A DNA stretch of 64,000 nt from Casuarina equisetifolia. Its lineage: Eukaryota > Streptophyta > Magnoliopsida > Fagales > Casuarinaceae. This document shows, in pieces, positions 20,668 through 32,899 of the stretch (position 1 is its first letter; each line of letters opens with the position of its first letter). Below the pieces are notes generated by a model. It did not search any database and had not been told where the DNA came from. It was given only the letters and a program-made list of their open reading frames with translations. The position numbers and the translations under genes were made by a program. The stretch spans positions 16,165,938-16,229,937 of the forward strand of contig CM052358.1 in assembly GCA_028551475.1 (NCBI GenBank), given 5' to 3'.

Positions 20668-21246
20668 AAATGATGAATCGCAAACTTGCACAACCTCCTT
20701 ATGCAAAGCGCAATTTCTCAATGATAGGTGTTACGGTGCACACTTCGGGGCTTTCAAATCCATCCTCATCAATGGTGTTTAGGGTTGTTTTTAAAGGTCA
20801 ATCAGCCCAAATCAGTTTAGATCTAGACAATCTAGTGTTGCAACAACTAGATCTGTCAAGGATTTCAAATCTGCCTCCATTGACAACCACATTTTCCCTT
20901 GTTATTCTTTAGACCACCCTTTACATCCTTACGTGGCCCCATTTCCTACCGATTTGCGTTCCCAAACAAGCCTCGACACATACGGCCTTCACCAATACCT
21001 CCTATTCCCTTCTCTCCAAAAGAAAAACCACCTGTGAGGGACACATAAGACTCAAGTATCCATATATTTTTATTGATTGACTATTATTAATGCAACTAAA
21101 ATAAAAAAATGAAAATGAATAATTGAAATTTTAAAAGCTTTCCTATGAAACCGATTTGTGAATTCTAATATGTCAAAGCTCTAAAGTACATGATGCAGAT
21201 AGTGTAACTAGAAGTTCGTAAAAACAATTGAAATAGAGAAGTTGTT
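20668..21246. other. No recognised gene
   Basis: An 80-aa plus-strand frame (20670-20912) has ordinary composition but no recognisable domain and no partner exon. I treat it as unassigned. Confidence 0.3.
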
Positions 21247-21602
21247 TGATGTCACAAGATGAAATAAGGAAACCAATAAGTTGAAAGAATTCAACTGTAT
21301 TGAATCTGTTACAATTTCTATTTCACAAAAGTAGGCCTAAAATTATTTGCATGGCAACTAATTACATAAGAAAAATAGACACCTAAAGTTACTTACATGT
21401 TGCTAGCCAACTAGCTCATGTGGTAAGTTAATGAAGATCCCAACTATAAGGTCTATGTTCAACACCTCATGTGTGTGAGTTAGGTGCATGTGTAAAAATA
21501 TACATACATACATACATACATATGTACAATGTTATGGCATATATCCTAGGAAAGGCTACCATCTAATTCACCAAACCTAGAATATTACACTTCTCTTAAC
21601 AC
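21247..21602 (-). mobile_element. Copia LTR (3' LTR) of a truncated element
   Basis: On the minus strand it starts TGTTAAGAGAAGTG directly after a purine tract (GGGAGGAAG) and ends near GACATCAAACA. The T-rich terminal part with AATTGTAACAGATTCAATACA is typical of copia LTR ends. The left boundary is approximate. A SINE-like insert lies inside. Confidence 0.5.
21395..21535 (+). mobile_element. Candidate tRNA-derived SINE
   Basis: AACTAGCTCATGTGGTAAG resembles a pol III A box in tRNA context (TAGCTCA.TGGTA). ATGTTCAACACC, about 45 bases on, resembles the B box GGTTCAANNCC. The unit ends in a TACA/CATA repeat (21507-21525). It interrupts the copia LTR. Target duplication not resolved. Confidence 0.4.
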
Positions 21603-22015
21603 TTCCTCCCAAGTTGAAGATTTAAATGAATCAAATACTAACCTTGAAGAACAAATGTCAATGTTGTTTATTATAAAGTGTCTTTGTCAATAAATTTGCA
21701 AGCTACTCTTTTATTGAAATGGTATATCTCAATGATTTCTTCTTGCACCTTATCTCATATGAAATGATAATTTACCATGTGCTTTATATTCTCTCATGAT
21801 TTTTGGGATTGGCTACTGACTTTTCTGCTACTTCATTGTTACAAAACAAAATAACTAATTGTTAAATAATTATGCCAAAATTCCAATAATCAAAACTATC
21901 TCTACTACCTTATTGGTCATTGCTTTGTATTCTGACTTTACGTATGATAATGAGATAATGAGATAATGAGTTGCTTCTTTATTTTCCATTAAAGAATCTC
22001 CAAGCTTTATGCCAA
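21603..22015 (-). pseudogene. Copia RNase H C-terminus relic
   Basis: Minus-strand SEYKAMTNKV (near 21935), KAHGKLSFHMR and later SSLQIY match the copia RNase H tail SEYRA.A.....W, KHI..D.HF.R and QLAD..TKAL. The frame closes just before the LTR at 21602 in the usual way. Several stops. Confidence 0.6.
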
Positions 22016-22029
22016 AACCCATGATAAAC

Positions 22030-22860
22030 CTCATTGTCACGGGACAAGTGCAACAGTAACAAAAAATAGAATAAATTAACCTCCCTAAATATTGCTACGA
22101 AGCATGGAAATAATTTTCACTATTTATTGACAGAAAATATTACATCCAATTGAGATTCTTTCATAAAGGAAAACTTACAAACTTTGATGAAACCCCATTC
22201 AGCTAATGCGGGAAAACTTGAGCAATGTTGCTTGTTTTTTCTCCTTTCTAACTTGAGCCATGTCAGAGAACCACAGGTGCTCTCAGACTTCTATTCAGCG
22301 AATGACTTCTTTCTCATCCCATACTAAACAATTTTGCATCGTAGAAAATGCCATGTGATGGGTAGAATTTGCATAAGAACAATGAGCGGGAGGAAGCCAA
22401 TGAAATTTACAAATAAGAGCCACAGAATTTCCCGGGTGCAATATGGACGAATATATAATGGTTCAAGTATGATTAACATCAGCAATTCCTCCAAGATGCT
22501 TTCTACAGTTTCACTAACGATAACCTTCATTTTCATTTCGTACGTCCAGCCACGTTCTAGATCTTGCCAAGTCCTGTTCAGCAAGCTGCTTAAATGTTTG
22601 TGGTTGTGATTGTGGTTGTGGCTGTGAGAGAAGGTACCAATCAACACCCTTTATCACCTCTTGAATCACATTTTTCTCCACTGGAAGTGGTTTTAACTGT
22701 TGGTTTGACACATGAGACCAAAGCGGACCTTCCTGAACCATACTGGCAAATCTCTGCAAAACCTTCATTAATATATTCGAACAGGGGCAAATAATCACCA
22801 CATAATTGGTTATGTGACATCTTCAGTTTGTTGAATAAGGATTGGTCTTGCAAAGAGTTG
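22030..22860 (-). pseudogene. TRM-like (DUF4378) gene, C-terminal exon, copy 1
   Basis: Three overlapping minus frames carry successive parts of one DUF4378 domain: 22853-22710 DQSLFNKLKM and LFEYINEGFAEI; 22710-22540 KPLPVEKNVIQEVIKGVDWYLL and DLARSRTWLDVRNE; 22535-22490 VSETVESILEEL. The reading jumps frame twice, near 22710 and 22530, so it is a pseudogene. DUF4378 is the C-terminal domain of TRM (TON1-recruiting motif)/LONGIFOLIA proteins of the cortical microtubule array. An insert of Gln-Pro repeats (QPQPQSQPQ) is present. The 3' flank repeats at 34850 and 1820. N-terminal exons are absent here. Confidence 0.75.
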
Positions 22861-23159
22861 CATTACGAAAGTGGTTGTTATATAACAAGGGGACTCTCCA
22901 ATGCCAAGTGCAAGTTTAAGGTGTGAGTGATGCTAAATACTGTTTCAGCATCTCTATAACTTTATATTGACAATGGTTTTAACAAGTAGGAACATGAACC
23001 GCATGTTGAACGATCCTAGGATGCAGCAGTATCTTGCTCAATAAGAAAGAACATGTAGCTCCTAAGAAGTTCACGAAAAATTCCTAAAAGCACTCTCACA
23101 ATCGCATATTCTAAACTTTATTAGCATTTTTTTTTTTCAGAACACCCACCATCAGTTAA

Positions 23160-25989
23160 ATGTGCAATTCCCGGACCCCCCAAAATATAGATAATGCCCC
23201 CATTGAGGATCTGGGCCTACATTATGAAGGCATTATAACGATAAGGCTTGTCAACATTCATTTGAATGGCAGAGTTGTCTGGATCAACAAACACGCTTGT
23301 CTTGTCAGTAATAACTTTAAGCTCTCGGACAAAGGCAGATTTGCCAAAGCCTTCTTCAGGGAAGTGGCCACTCCCCATGGCAGGGCTGAGTTCTGCTATT
23401 GGGCTGTAAACCTGTCCCCCATGAAAGACCATTGGCACCCTCCGCCAAACCAGTGAAAAGTGCTTGCGGCCAGTAACCAACATATTGATCTTGGAACATG
23501 AACCACCAGTTCCCCATAGCTTGATCCTACCATAAGCATTGTGAAAATGTTCAAACACCATCCGAAGTGCACTTGAAAATTTTTTAGGACAAATATGACT
23601 AGAGAAAACAAAGGCAACTCACCTGGTATAAACTGATTTTTATGTTAGATTGAGGACCATTGTAAGTAGAAGTAGGATAAAGAGCAATGCCAAGGGTTAT
23701 GTTAGAGCTCACTTGTATGAACCCTGGGCAAACAACATCGATGCAGCCACTACTTTGGGAGCCCCCCGCCTATGGGGTTTGAGTGGAAGCATTCAAAGGG
23801 ACAACAAGATTTTTAGAAGTTATAACACAAAATAAGTCTTGTAAGAGGTGGATCAACTTGAAATGTAACCTAAAGGAAGTAAGGAATAGCATGCTAAAAA
23901 CTTACAGTCCAAAAGGTATATAGTTCGGTATAGTTCCATTGTCGAACCTTCGAAGGTGTAAAACAAGGAAAGGGCAAAAAATCAATACGTTGTCTTCATG
24001 AGATAAAGATTTGAAAGTCAGTAGTCTGCATAAATTGCCTCATACCACCCATAATAAAGAACATTCGAAAATCAAAAGATTAGGGAACTCTAATGTTATC
24101 TCAAAGAGCAGTACAGCCATTCAAATAATTAGGTGACTTAATTATCACGTCATCACATTAGTAAATAGAGGGGTGGTCAAGAGTGCACAATAAAATCTAA
24201 TATTTCCTTTCAATAAGAACTGGTTACCATAATTACTTACTTGCCAACCAGCTGTTATCCCATCCAGTTGATTTATTGAAGCATTTACAACCTGTATGGC
24301 AGCTGCGCTATACTGATTAGTCGACACTGTGAGGTTCCATACATTTATACGTGCTTTTGCTCCATAACTTCGGCCGTAGAATGCCACTGCTGCAGACTAA
24401 ATTTGGAAAATGAGGGAACTTGGTAAATCAAATTACTTGTTAAAAATTACTACTTCACCAAAAAAAAAAAAGAAAATCCAATATGGATAAGATTATTAGT
24501 GGTCTATTAGTTTCATATGCACAATTTACAAGTGGGAGCAGAAGACGTACTTTGGTCCTAGATTTTCTTACATGGAAGCCATCGAAGTCAACCGCGGAGG
24601 TGCGCCAAGACTTGTTGGCTGGAAAATTCATTCTTGCAGATTTTTGATATTTATCCACTACCAAATCTTCCTTTGTAGTCCTTCTAATGGGCACCGATCT
24701 AGGAGGGCAAGATATGTTAGCCACATATGCTGGAAACACATCTCGACTTGAACCTTTCGCCTCCATCATCCCTTTGGAATGGTTTTTGGTTCCATCTGAA
24801 CAATACTAAATTGCATTAGTATATGCTAAAACATATCAATCAACTAAACACTATCAAGCTTGCATAACCCAAATGCTTACTCGGAAACTTGGTCTATTAC
24901 TTTGAGAACATTTAACAAAGTCAAAAGAGAACAAAGATTGTTCACCTGAATTGTATGATTCTTGAGTAAAGGGTGGTCAAAAGCAGATTGCTTAAAGATG
25001 TCAATGCAATCCACTATATCACCATATTCTGTCTATAGATTAAACAAAAAAAATTAAAAGAGTTTAACTCGTTAACTTTGAACAAGTTGCATGCAGCTAT
25101 CCCAAAATCAACTTCACAAGGTAGTAATGTCAACAATAAAAGAAATTCATTACTAACACTTAGTGTTGAAAATGATGTTTTCTTCTTAATTTCATTCGTT
25201 AGACTCATATAGATACAAGTTTGTTAAGGCCCATAGCTTGTAACCCTAGCTTCTCCTTTCTATTCTTTGTGTAGCCACCATAGCTCCTGTATCTTTTTGT
25301 ATCCATGTACATGGTTTCTACACACGAGATTCCATACAATTGCTTCATCCTTTCAACTCAAATCTAGTTTCTTAAAACTTTATAACATAATCAAACAATT
25401 AGGTCACCCATCTTAGAGGTTAATAGTTTAGCAACAACCATAAGCATCATTCTACTTTTAATGTGGTTTACTATGACACTTCTCTTATGTCTTTGTATCA
25501 TGACTACTACTTTTATGTTATGAGAATATTATTCGCAGATATTGCATACTCCTATTTTGTGCATAATCTCAGAGAAAACAAATAATATTACTTTTTTCTT
25601 AATGAAAACTACATTTTTCATGTTTAGAATGTTTTGCATCAAAAAGCAAGAGGTCAAGAATGAATATCTTAAACAAACACAACAGGCATTAGTATACACA
25701 AATTGTTTTCTTTTTTGTCTCAAAAGAGAAAAATCATCCAAGTTCCCCTTTTACTTAAAGAACATATAACAAGAAAGATTAATATAGGTCCAAAAGAAAT
25801 TACTTCTTCAAAGAAGACAAAAGAGAGGTTCACCAAATTAAAGAATCATAACCATACCTGAAAACTCTTTATTGCATGTTTGTTTATAAGTTGGAGCTGT
25901 CTGTGTATCTCTAAATCTTCCTCGGCTACTCTTTCCCATCCTTGGATTGCATTAAAATCTAGAAGGAGAGCAAATGCTATTAACAATAA
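23160..25989 (-). pseudogene. Neprosin-domain (DUF239) gene, copy 1, dead
   Basis: Exons on minus: 25858-25989 (5' truncated), 24946-25032, 24572-24795, 24241-24396, 23906-23947, 23623-23769 and about 23160-23561. Splice sites are all GT/AG. Neprosin-activation block [20 protein letters not shown] and peptidase blocks RINVWN, AGWQ, SGCIDVVCPGFIQV, GNWWFMF and MGSGHFPEEGFGKSAF are clear. Lesions: a roughly 330-bp deletion removes start codon, signal peptide and promoter; a net +2 frameshift sits early in exon 3 (near 24770); one base is missing in the G run at WGG (near 23425); a stop follows YRYNAFIM. The residue after WGG is Gln where copy 2 has Glu. Neprosins are secreted glutamic prolyl endopeptidases. 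Confidence 0.85.
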
Positions 25990-27406
25990 AACGTGTTTTC
26001 ACGTTTGCACGAGTTGTGAAGTGGATGCAACATGGAGTGATTGCCAAATTGAGCGCCAGGAATTATCCCTGACACTAAATGCAGGGTTTGTCAATAGAGG
26101 GAAAAGGTGCCAACCATTCAAGAGAGCCTAACATGCATATTTCTACCATATTAAAACAAGTTAGCAAATGTACCGTCCACAATAAATGTACCTTGTTTCT
26201 TAGTTCTTTTTCCAAACTAAAGGTAACTGATAGAAAAAGAAAGAGTACATTTGCAGAATATGGGAATTATAAAAATAAAACCCCACAAAAAAATTCTACT
26301 CCCAAACCCTGAATTGTACAAAAAAAAAAAGGAGCTAATTACAGTAAAGAAATAAACAAAAAAAAATGGAACAGTGGCCTTAAATTAAGAGAACTAGTTT
26401 ATGCGGGAGATCCCATTTCTTTAACTCGTCCCTCCTTTGTTACATAAAGTTGTCCTACTTTTCTAGCCTTTGTGATAAGTTTCAGGGACCTCAAGTCCAA
26501 AATCAACAATTTAGCTATCGCAGTGGCTTTGCAAACCCCGTGAAAAAAGTGTTTTTTCTATTGAAAAAAAAAAAGAAAGAAAAAGAAACAAGGGCTCACA
26601 TCAATTTGGCAGGTAAATGAATTGAATCAAAGCCCTATAACCTAGTGAAGTGATATTTTCAAGGGATTGATGAAAGCATTGTTTAGAATAGCAAAAAGGA
26701 ATAAGAACATATTAATTCAACTGAATTACTTCTTGTAGTTTGTTAATAATTACTTACCACTTGTCATTTTCTTTCAAAATAATTTCTCACCACTAGTTCT
26801 AACTGCTGCTGTAACATATTAGAATTCATAACATAAATAAAAACTTATAATTTTTTAAAATTTTCAATTATTCTCTTTCAAGTTTTCTTTAATATTCACT
26901 TATAATATGAAATAAATAAATAAATAAAATCTAAAAATCCTCAAAATTATTTGGGAAGACAATCATACTTTAAATTCTTAAGAATCGTATTATTAAGAAT
27001 ATCTTCTCTTAGAATAAAATAAAAATTTGATTTCTTGTAGTTAACTGAGTTCACCTATGATTCATAATACTTGTAATTTGCTCTAGGTCATACCCATTCA
27101 ATATATGCGTTGATTATGAAATTTGGGGACTCTCCAATGTTAGGAGTAGGATAATGGTTAAAATGCTGCTAAGTACTCATTCATCACCCTCTAAAACTTG
27201 TGTTGACAAGTGGTTTTAACAAACTGGGCTAAGAATTGGACGTTAAATGATCCTGAGATGAAGCACTATCTTTCTCTCTAAGAATATATATGTAGCTCCT
27301 TATAAATTTACTGAAACATTCCCAGGACGGCTCATGTAATTCCATATCTTAAAATTTTATTAGCAGATTTATTTATTACATCCAAAAAGAGGAAAGACAT
27401 CCAACA
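25990..27406. other. Spacer between neprosin copies 1 and 2
   Basis: Matches the region upstream of copy 2 (about 30880-31990). The edges (26040-26400 and 27170-27400) are in direct orientation, but about 26480-27010 is inverted relative to 31330-31870. No gene seen. Confidence 0.6.
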
Positions 27407-30400
27407 TCAATCAAATGTGCAATTCCCAGGCCCCCCGAAATATATATGATGTCTCCAATAAACTATGTCCAATATATCATGGTGGGCATTGTAACAATAA
27501 GGCTTGTCAATATTCATTTTAAGAGTAAAGTTGTCTGGTTCAACAAACGGGGTTGTGACATCGGTGAGACCGTTAATGTCCCTAACAAAAGCAGACTTGC
27601 GAAAGCCTTCCTCGGGGAAGTGGCCACTCCCCATGGCAGGGCTGAGTTCTGTTATTGGGCTGTAAACCTCTCCTCCCCATGAAACTGAATTGGCGCCCTC
27701 AACCAAACTAGTGAAAATTTCTTGTGGCCAGTAATCTATATACTGACGTCTGAACATGAACCACCAGTTCCCTGTAATATGATCCTAGCATGAATTTTGT
27801 CATATAGGTTCAGATACCACACGCAGGCCACTTCAAATTTTCTGGAACAAACATGAGTAGAGAAAGAAAGGCAATTCACCTGGTATATGGCTATTACTAC
27901 TTCGTTTTGTCGACCATAGTAAGTAGAAGTAGGTTGAAGGGCACCGCTAAGGGTAATGTTAGAGATAACTTGTACGAATCCTGGGCAAACAAGATTGAAG
28001 CAGCCAGTCTTTTGGCCACCATCAGCCTGTGGGTTTTAAGCGGAAGTATTCAAGGGGACAACAAGATTGTTAGAAGTTAGAACAAAAAGTAATTCTTGAA
28101 AGAGGTAGATCACTTTGAAAAGTAACCTGAAGGAAGTAAGGAAGGGCACGTTAAAAACTTACAGTCCAAAAGATATACAGTCTGCCATAGTTCAATTGAT
28201 TAACCTATAAGGGTGTAAAAGCAAGGAAAGAGTAAACGTCAATACATTAGAGTCATGAAACAAATTTAAAGCATTCGAGATAGCAAAAATTTTTGTCCAA
28301 AGGTCTTTTGATGCATATCTACATCAATAGTCTAATTATATTGCTATTATCACCCCTACATGATACATAAGGTTTGAACTTCAAATAATCAGGTAACTCC
28401 AATGTTATCTCGGAAAGTAAAAGTGCAAGCAGTCAAATCAATTGAATCATCTAATTGTGATCCTATACAAAAGATTAGATGGCATAATAATTCGAATTTA
28501 CTTCTCTAACATATCATGTCATGGCAAACATCAGTTTTTCCTTCTACAGAAATGATTAATAAGAGCAAACTTGAACTATTGAAATGAAAAGAAAAACGAT
28601 CAAAATGTGTTTGACTTAATATACGTAATAGAGAGGTGGTCAAAGGTTCACAGTATAATCATGAGATCTCTACCCAAAATTTGGGGTTAGTCAATTACTC
28701 AACCAAAAAAAAAAAAGGTTGCCACAATTACTTACTTCCCACCCAACTTGTATACCGTTCATTTGTTCTCCTGAACCATTTACTATCTGCATATTACCCA
28801 TGGTAAATTGATCCGCTGACACTGTGGGATTCCATATGTTTATACGTCCTGCTGCTCCATAGATTTGGCTACTGGATACTAGCATTGCATACTAAATAAA
28901 GAAAATGAAAGAACTGGATTAATCAAATGTCCAATTACTTGTTCAAAATCAATATTTCACTAGCAAAAGAAATCTTGTGCGACTAAGATTATTAATGGTG
29001 CGTTTCTTTAATGTGCACAATTGACAAGCAAGAGCACATAGGATGTATTTTGATCCCAGATTTTCTTACATGGTAGCCTCTTGAGTCAACATTAGAGTTG
29101 TGCCAATATTTATAAGACTTCATATGTTTTGCCGTTATCAAATCTCCCTTTGTAGTCCTTCTGATAGGCACCGATCCAGAAGGGCAAGATATGTTCACTA
29201 CATATGCTGGAATCACATCTTGACTTGAACCTTCAGCCTCCATCCCTTTTGGAATAGTTTTTGGTTCCATCTGAGCAAAACTAAACTGCATTAGTATATG
29301 CTAGAACGTATCAATCAACTAGACACAATCAAGCTTGCATGGCCCAGAGGCTTCCTCGGAAACTTGGTCAATTACTTCCAAAACATCTGAGAAAGTCAAA
29401 AGGGAATAAAGATTTCTCACCTGAATTGTATGATTCTTGAGTAAAGGATGGTCAAAAGCAGGTTGTTTAAGGATGTCAATGCAATCCACTATATCACCAT
29501 ATTTTGTCTATAGATTAAACAAAAACAATGAAATTAAAAGAGGTTAACTCATTAACTTTCAATAAATTGCATGTAGGTATCACAAGATCAACTTGACAAG
29601 GTGGTAATGTCAACAATAGAGAAGTACAGCACTGAAACTTGGTGTTGAAAATAATGTTATTATTGTTAATTTCTTTCATTAGGCTCATACAGATACATGC
29701 CCATTAAGGCCCATAGCCTGTAATCCTATCTTCTTCCTTTTATTCTTTGTATAGGACCGTAGCTCTTGTATCCACGTACATAGTTTCTCCGCACGAGATT
29801 TCATACAGTTGTTTCATCGTTTTAACTCAAATCTCATTTCTCGACACTTGGAAAGATAATCAAACTTTTAATCTACCCATTTTAGAGGTTAATAGTTTAG
29901 CAATCACCATAAGCACCATCCTACTCTTAATGTGGTGTACTTTGAAACCTCTCTTAATGTCCTTGTATCATGACTACTACTTTTATTTTAAGAGAATCTT
30001 ATTTGCAAATATTGCATACTGCTGTTTTGTGCATAATCTCAAAGAAAAAAATTAATCTTCTTAATTCGCCTTTCAGAAAGTTTTGCATCAAAAAGCAAGA
30101 GGTCAAGAATTAATATCTTATCTTAAACAAACACAAAAGGCACTAGTATACACAAATTGTTTCCTTTTTCTACCTAAAAAGACAAAAATCATCCCAAGTT
30201 CCCCTTTTAGTATTAAAGAACATATAATAAGAAAGATTAATATAGGTCCAAAAGAAATTACTTGTTCAAAGAATACAAAAGAGAAGTTCACCAAATTAAA
30301 GAATCACAACCATACCTGAAAACTCTTTATTGCAGGTTTGTTTATAAGTTGGAGCTATCTGTCTAGCTCTAAAGCTTCCTCCTCGGCTAATCTTTTCCAT

Positions 30401-30504
30401 CCCTGGACTGCATTATAATCTAGAAGGAGAGCAAATGCTATTAACAATAAAAATGTTGTGTTCTTGGAGTATCTAGCAGACATTTTCCTGAACCCACCCT
30501 CCAT
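27407..30504 (-). pseudogene. Neprosin-domain (DUF239) gene, copy 2: complete but for one in-frame TAG
   Basis: Seven exons on minus: 30316-30504, 29421-29507, 29070-29270, 28736-28891, 28163-28204, 27880-28026 and 27407-27784. Every intron is GT/AG (for example GTAAGTAA, GTGAGAAA), every exon keeps frame, and the total is 400 codons with the final stop, the usual family size. Residues 8-35 form a signal peptide (KNTTFLLLIAFALLL core). Activation domain: [19 protein letters not shown] and the later CPSGSVPIRRTTK. Peptidase domain: YGAAGRINIWNP, GWE, TGCFNLVCPGFVQV, GNWWFMF, SWGGEVYSP, MGSGHFPEEGF and a terminal YFGGPGNC. Codon 50 is TAG (30355-30357), where copy 1 has CAG, so translation from this start stops after 49 residues. 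It is a fresh pseudogene, or the base is an error or polymorphism. Start: Met at 30504 or Met at 30483. Confidence 0.85.
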
Positions 30505-30516
30505 TTTTCCACCAAG

Positions 30517-30528
30517 AACTATATATAA
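30517..30528 (-). promoter_or_regulatory. TATA box of neprosin copy 2
   Basis: Minus-strand TTATATATAGTTC lies only about 13-24 bases before the first Met (30504) and about 35-45 bases before the second (30483). If used, the transcript would begin close to the first ATG, which favours the second Met (MSARYSKN). Copy 3 keeps the same box near 32905. Confidence 0.5.
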
Positions 30529-30639
30529 AAACAAGAAACCAAGTTCATTGAAAACTAAGTAACTAATTAAATTGGAAAGAGAAACTTTTACTGATTTGTA
30601 TGAGAGAGTCCTGAGTGATGACAGCATAGATTCCAACAA

Positions 30640-31999
30640 TCACTATCTTTAATTGCCACTTTCCTTTTTCAACAGGAGATGACTCTTCATTTAAGTTTAA
30701 AAACAGAGATGATTTGTCACACAGGTAATGAATGCTTTCCTTATATGGAATCCGAAAACCAAGTTCAAATAAGCCTTCTTCAGCAGCGGCAGTTTCACGT
30801 TTGCACCAGTTGTCAAATGGATGCAACACGGAGTGATTGCCAAATTGAGCTCCAGGAATTATCCCCGACACTAAATGAAGGGGGTGTAAATAGAGGGAAA
30901 AAGTGTCAACAATTCAAGAGAACCTAACATGCATATTTCTACCATATTAAAACATGTTAGCAAATGTACCGTCCGCAATAAATGTACATTTTTTTTTACC
31001 TCTTTTTCCAAACTAAATCCAAACTAACGGAAATTAATAGAAAAGGAACGAGTACATTTACAAAATATGGGAATTATAAAACCGAAACCCCATTTAAAAA
31101 AAAGAAAAAAAAAATTCTGCTCCCAAAGCCTGAATTGTACAAAAAATGCCAGTTACAGTAAAGAAATAAACAAAAAAAAATTATACTAGACATCCACCGG
31201 AACTGTGATCTTAAATTAAGAGACTTAGTCAATGCAAGAGATCAGATTTTTATAATTCATCCCTCCTAAGTCACATAAAGCTGTCCCACTTCTCGTACCT
31301 TTTGTAACTACAAGAAACCAGATTTTTTTAATTTTATTTTGATAAAAACTATTCTAAATAATGCCGTTTTAAAAATTCAGAGTATGATTGTCTTTCCCGA
31401 TAATACTGAGGATTTTTGCATTTTTTATTTATTCCATATTATAAATGAATATTAAAGAAAACTTGGTGGAGAATATATGAAGTTTTAAAAGATTTACCAC
31501 GAAATTATTTTTTGACTGCTAATATGTTATGGCTGTGAAATACATTGTGCATATAATATATTAGCTACGGTAGAACAAATGAAAACATAGAACTTATGGT
31601 TACGTGATTTTGAAAAAGAAATGGCAAGTTGTACGTAATTATTAATAACTTCAAGAGGTAAGTCAGTTGAATTAATATGTTTTTATTCCGTTTTGCCATT
31701 CTAAATAATGCTTTCATCAATCCTTTGAAAAATAAATTAGGTAACAGGACTTTGGTTCAATTTATTTACTGGCCAAACTGACGCACGACCTTGTTTCTGT
31801 TTTTAACTTTTTGACAGGGTTTGCAAAGCCTCCGAGATGGTCGAATTGTTGATTTTGGAATTGAAATTCGTAAAACTTGTGTTGACAATGATTTTAACAA
31901 ATTGGGCTAAGAATTGGATGCTAAATGACCCTGAGATGTAGTATTGTCTTTCTTCCCAAGAATGTATATCACTTCACAAATTTACTGAAACAAAAACAA
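30640..31999. other. Region upstream of neprosin copy 2
   Basis: Duplicate of the copy 1 upstream sequence. It contains the segment (about 30500-30810) that is deleted in copy 1 and the inverted block 31330-31870. No gene seen. Confidence 0.5.
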
Positions 32000-32880
32000 A
32001 AACAAAGAAATTAAAAGAGGCGACTCGCTAACTTTGAACAAATTGCATGCAGGTATCATAAGATCAACTTGACAAGGTAGTAATGTCAACAATAACGAAA
32101 TTCAGTACTAATACTTAGTGTTCAAAATGATTTTTTTTATTCTTAATTTCATTCATTAGACTCATATAGATACAAGTTTGTTAAGGCCCATAGGTTATAA
32201 CCTTGCTTCTCCTTTCCATTCTTTGTATAGCCACCGTGGCTCTTGTATCTTCTTGTATCCAAGTACATGATTTCTACACGCCAGATTTCATACAGTTGTT
32301 TCATCATTTCAACTGAAATCTCGTTTCTTAACACTTCCATACTCCTTTTTTTGTGCATAATCTCAAAGAAAACAAATAATCCTGCAGTTTTCTCAATTCA
32401 CCCTTTAGAATCTTTTGCATAAAAAAGCAAGCGGTCAAGGATGAATATCTTATCTTAAGCAAGCACAAAAAGCACTAGTATAAATAGATTGTTTTGTTTT
32501 TTTCCCCAAAAACATTTAAGTAACAAAGTAGAACCCCCAATTGTAAAATAAGTGTGTTAAATTTTTTAAAAAACATCATTCGCTTTCCCCCTTTTAGAAT
32601 GGTGAACCATGCCAGATATATTGATGCGGGTCCGAAAGAAATCAACTCACCAAAGAAACCGAAATACAAGTGGCCTAAATTAGAGAATCATAACATCACC
32701 AAGAAACTCTTTACTATAGCTTTATTTATAAGTTGGAGCTGCCTGTCCAGCTCTAGATCCTTTACCTTAAATAATCTTTCTCATCCTTGGACTACAATAG
32801 AATATAAAAGGAGAGCAGAAAATTTAACAGTAAAAATGCTATGTTCTTGGAGCATTTAGCAGCCATTTTCCTGAATATGG
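32000..32880 (-). pseudogene. Neprosin gene, copy 3: exon 1 and part of intron 1
   Basis: Minus strand from 32872 reads MAAKCSKNIAFLLL, a signal peptide like copy 2, then stops. ELDRQLQLINK is still legible near 32760-32725 in another frame, showing CAG (Gln) at the position that is TAG in copy 2. 32020-32220 matches intron 1 of copies 1 and 2 (GCATGCAGGTATCA, TAGTAATGTCAACAATA). Homology ends near 32000, so exons 2-7 are missing. Confidence 0.75.
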
Positions 32881-32899
32881 TCTCTATATTTCCTCCAAG

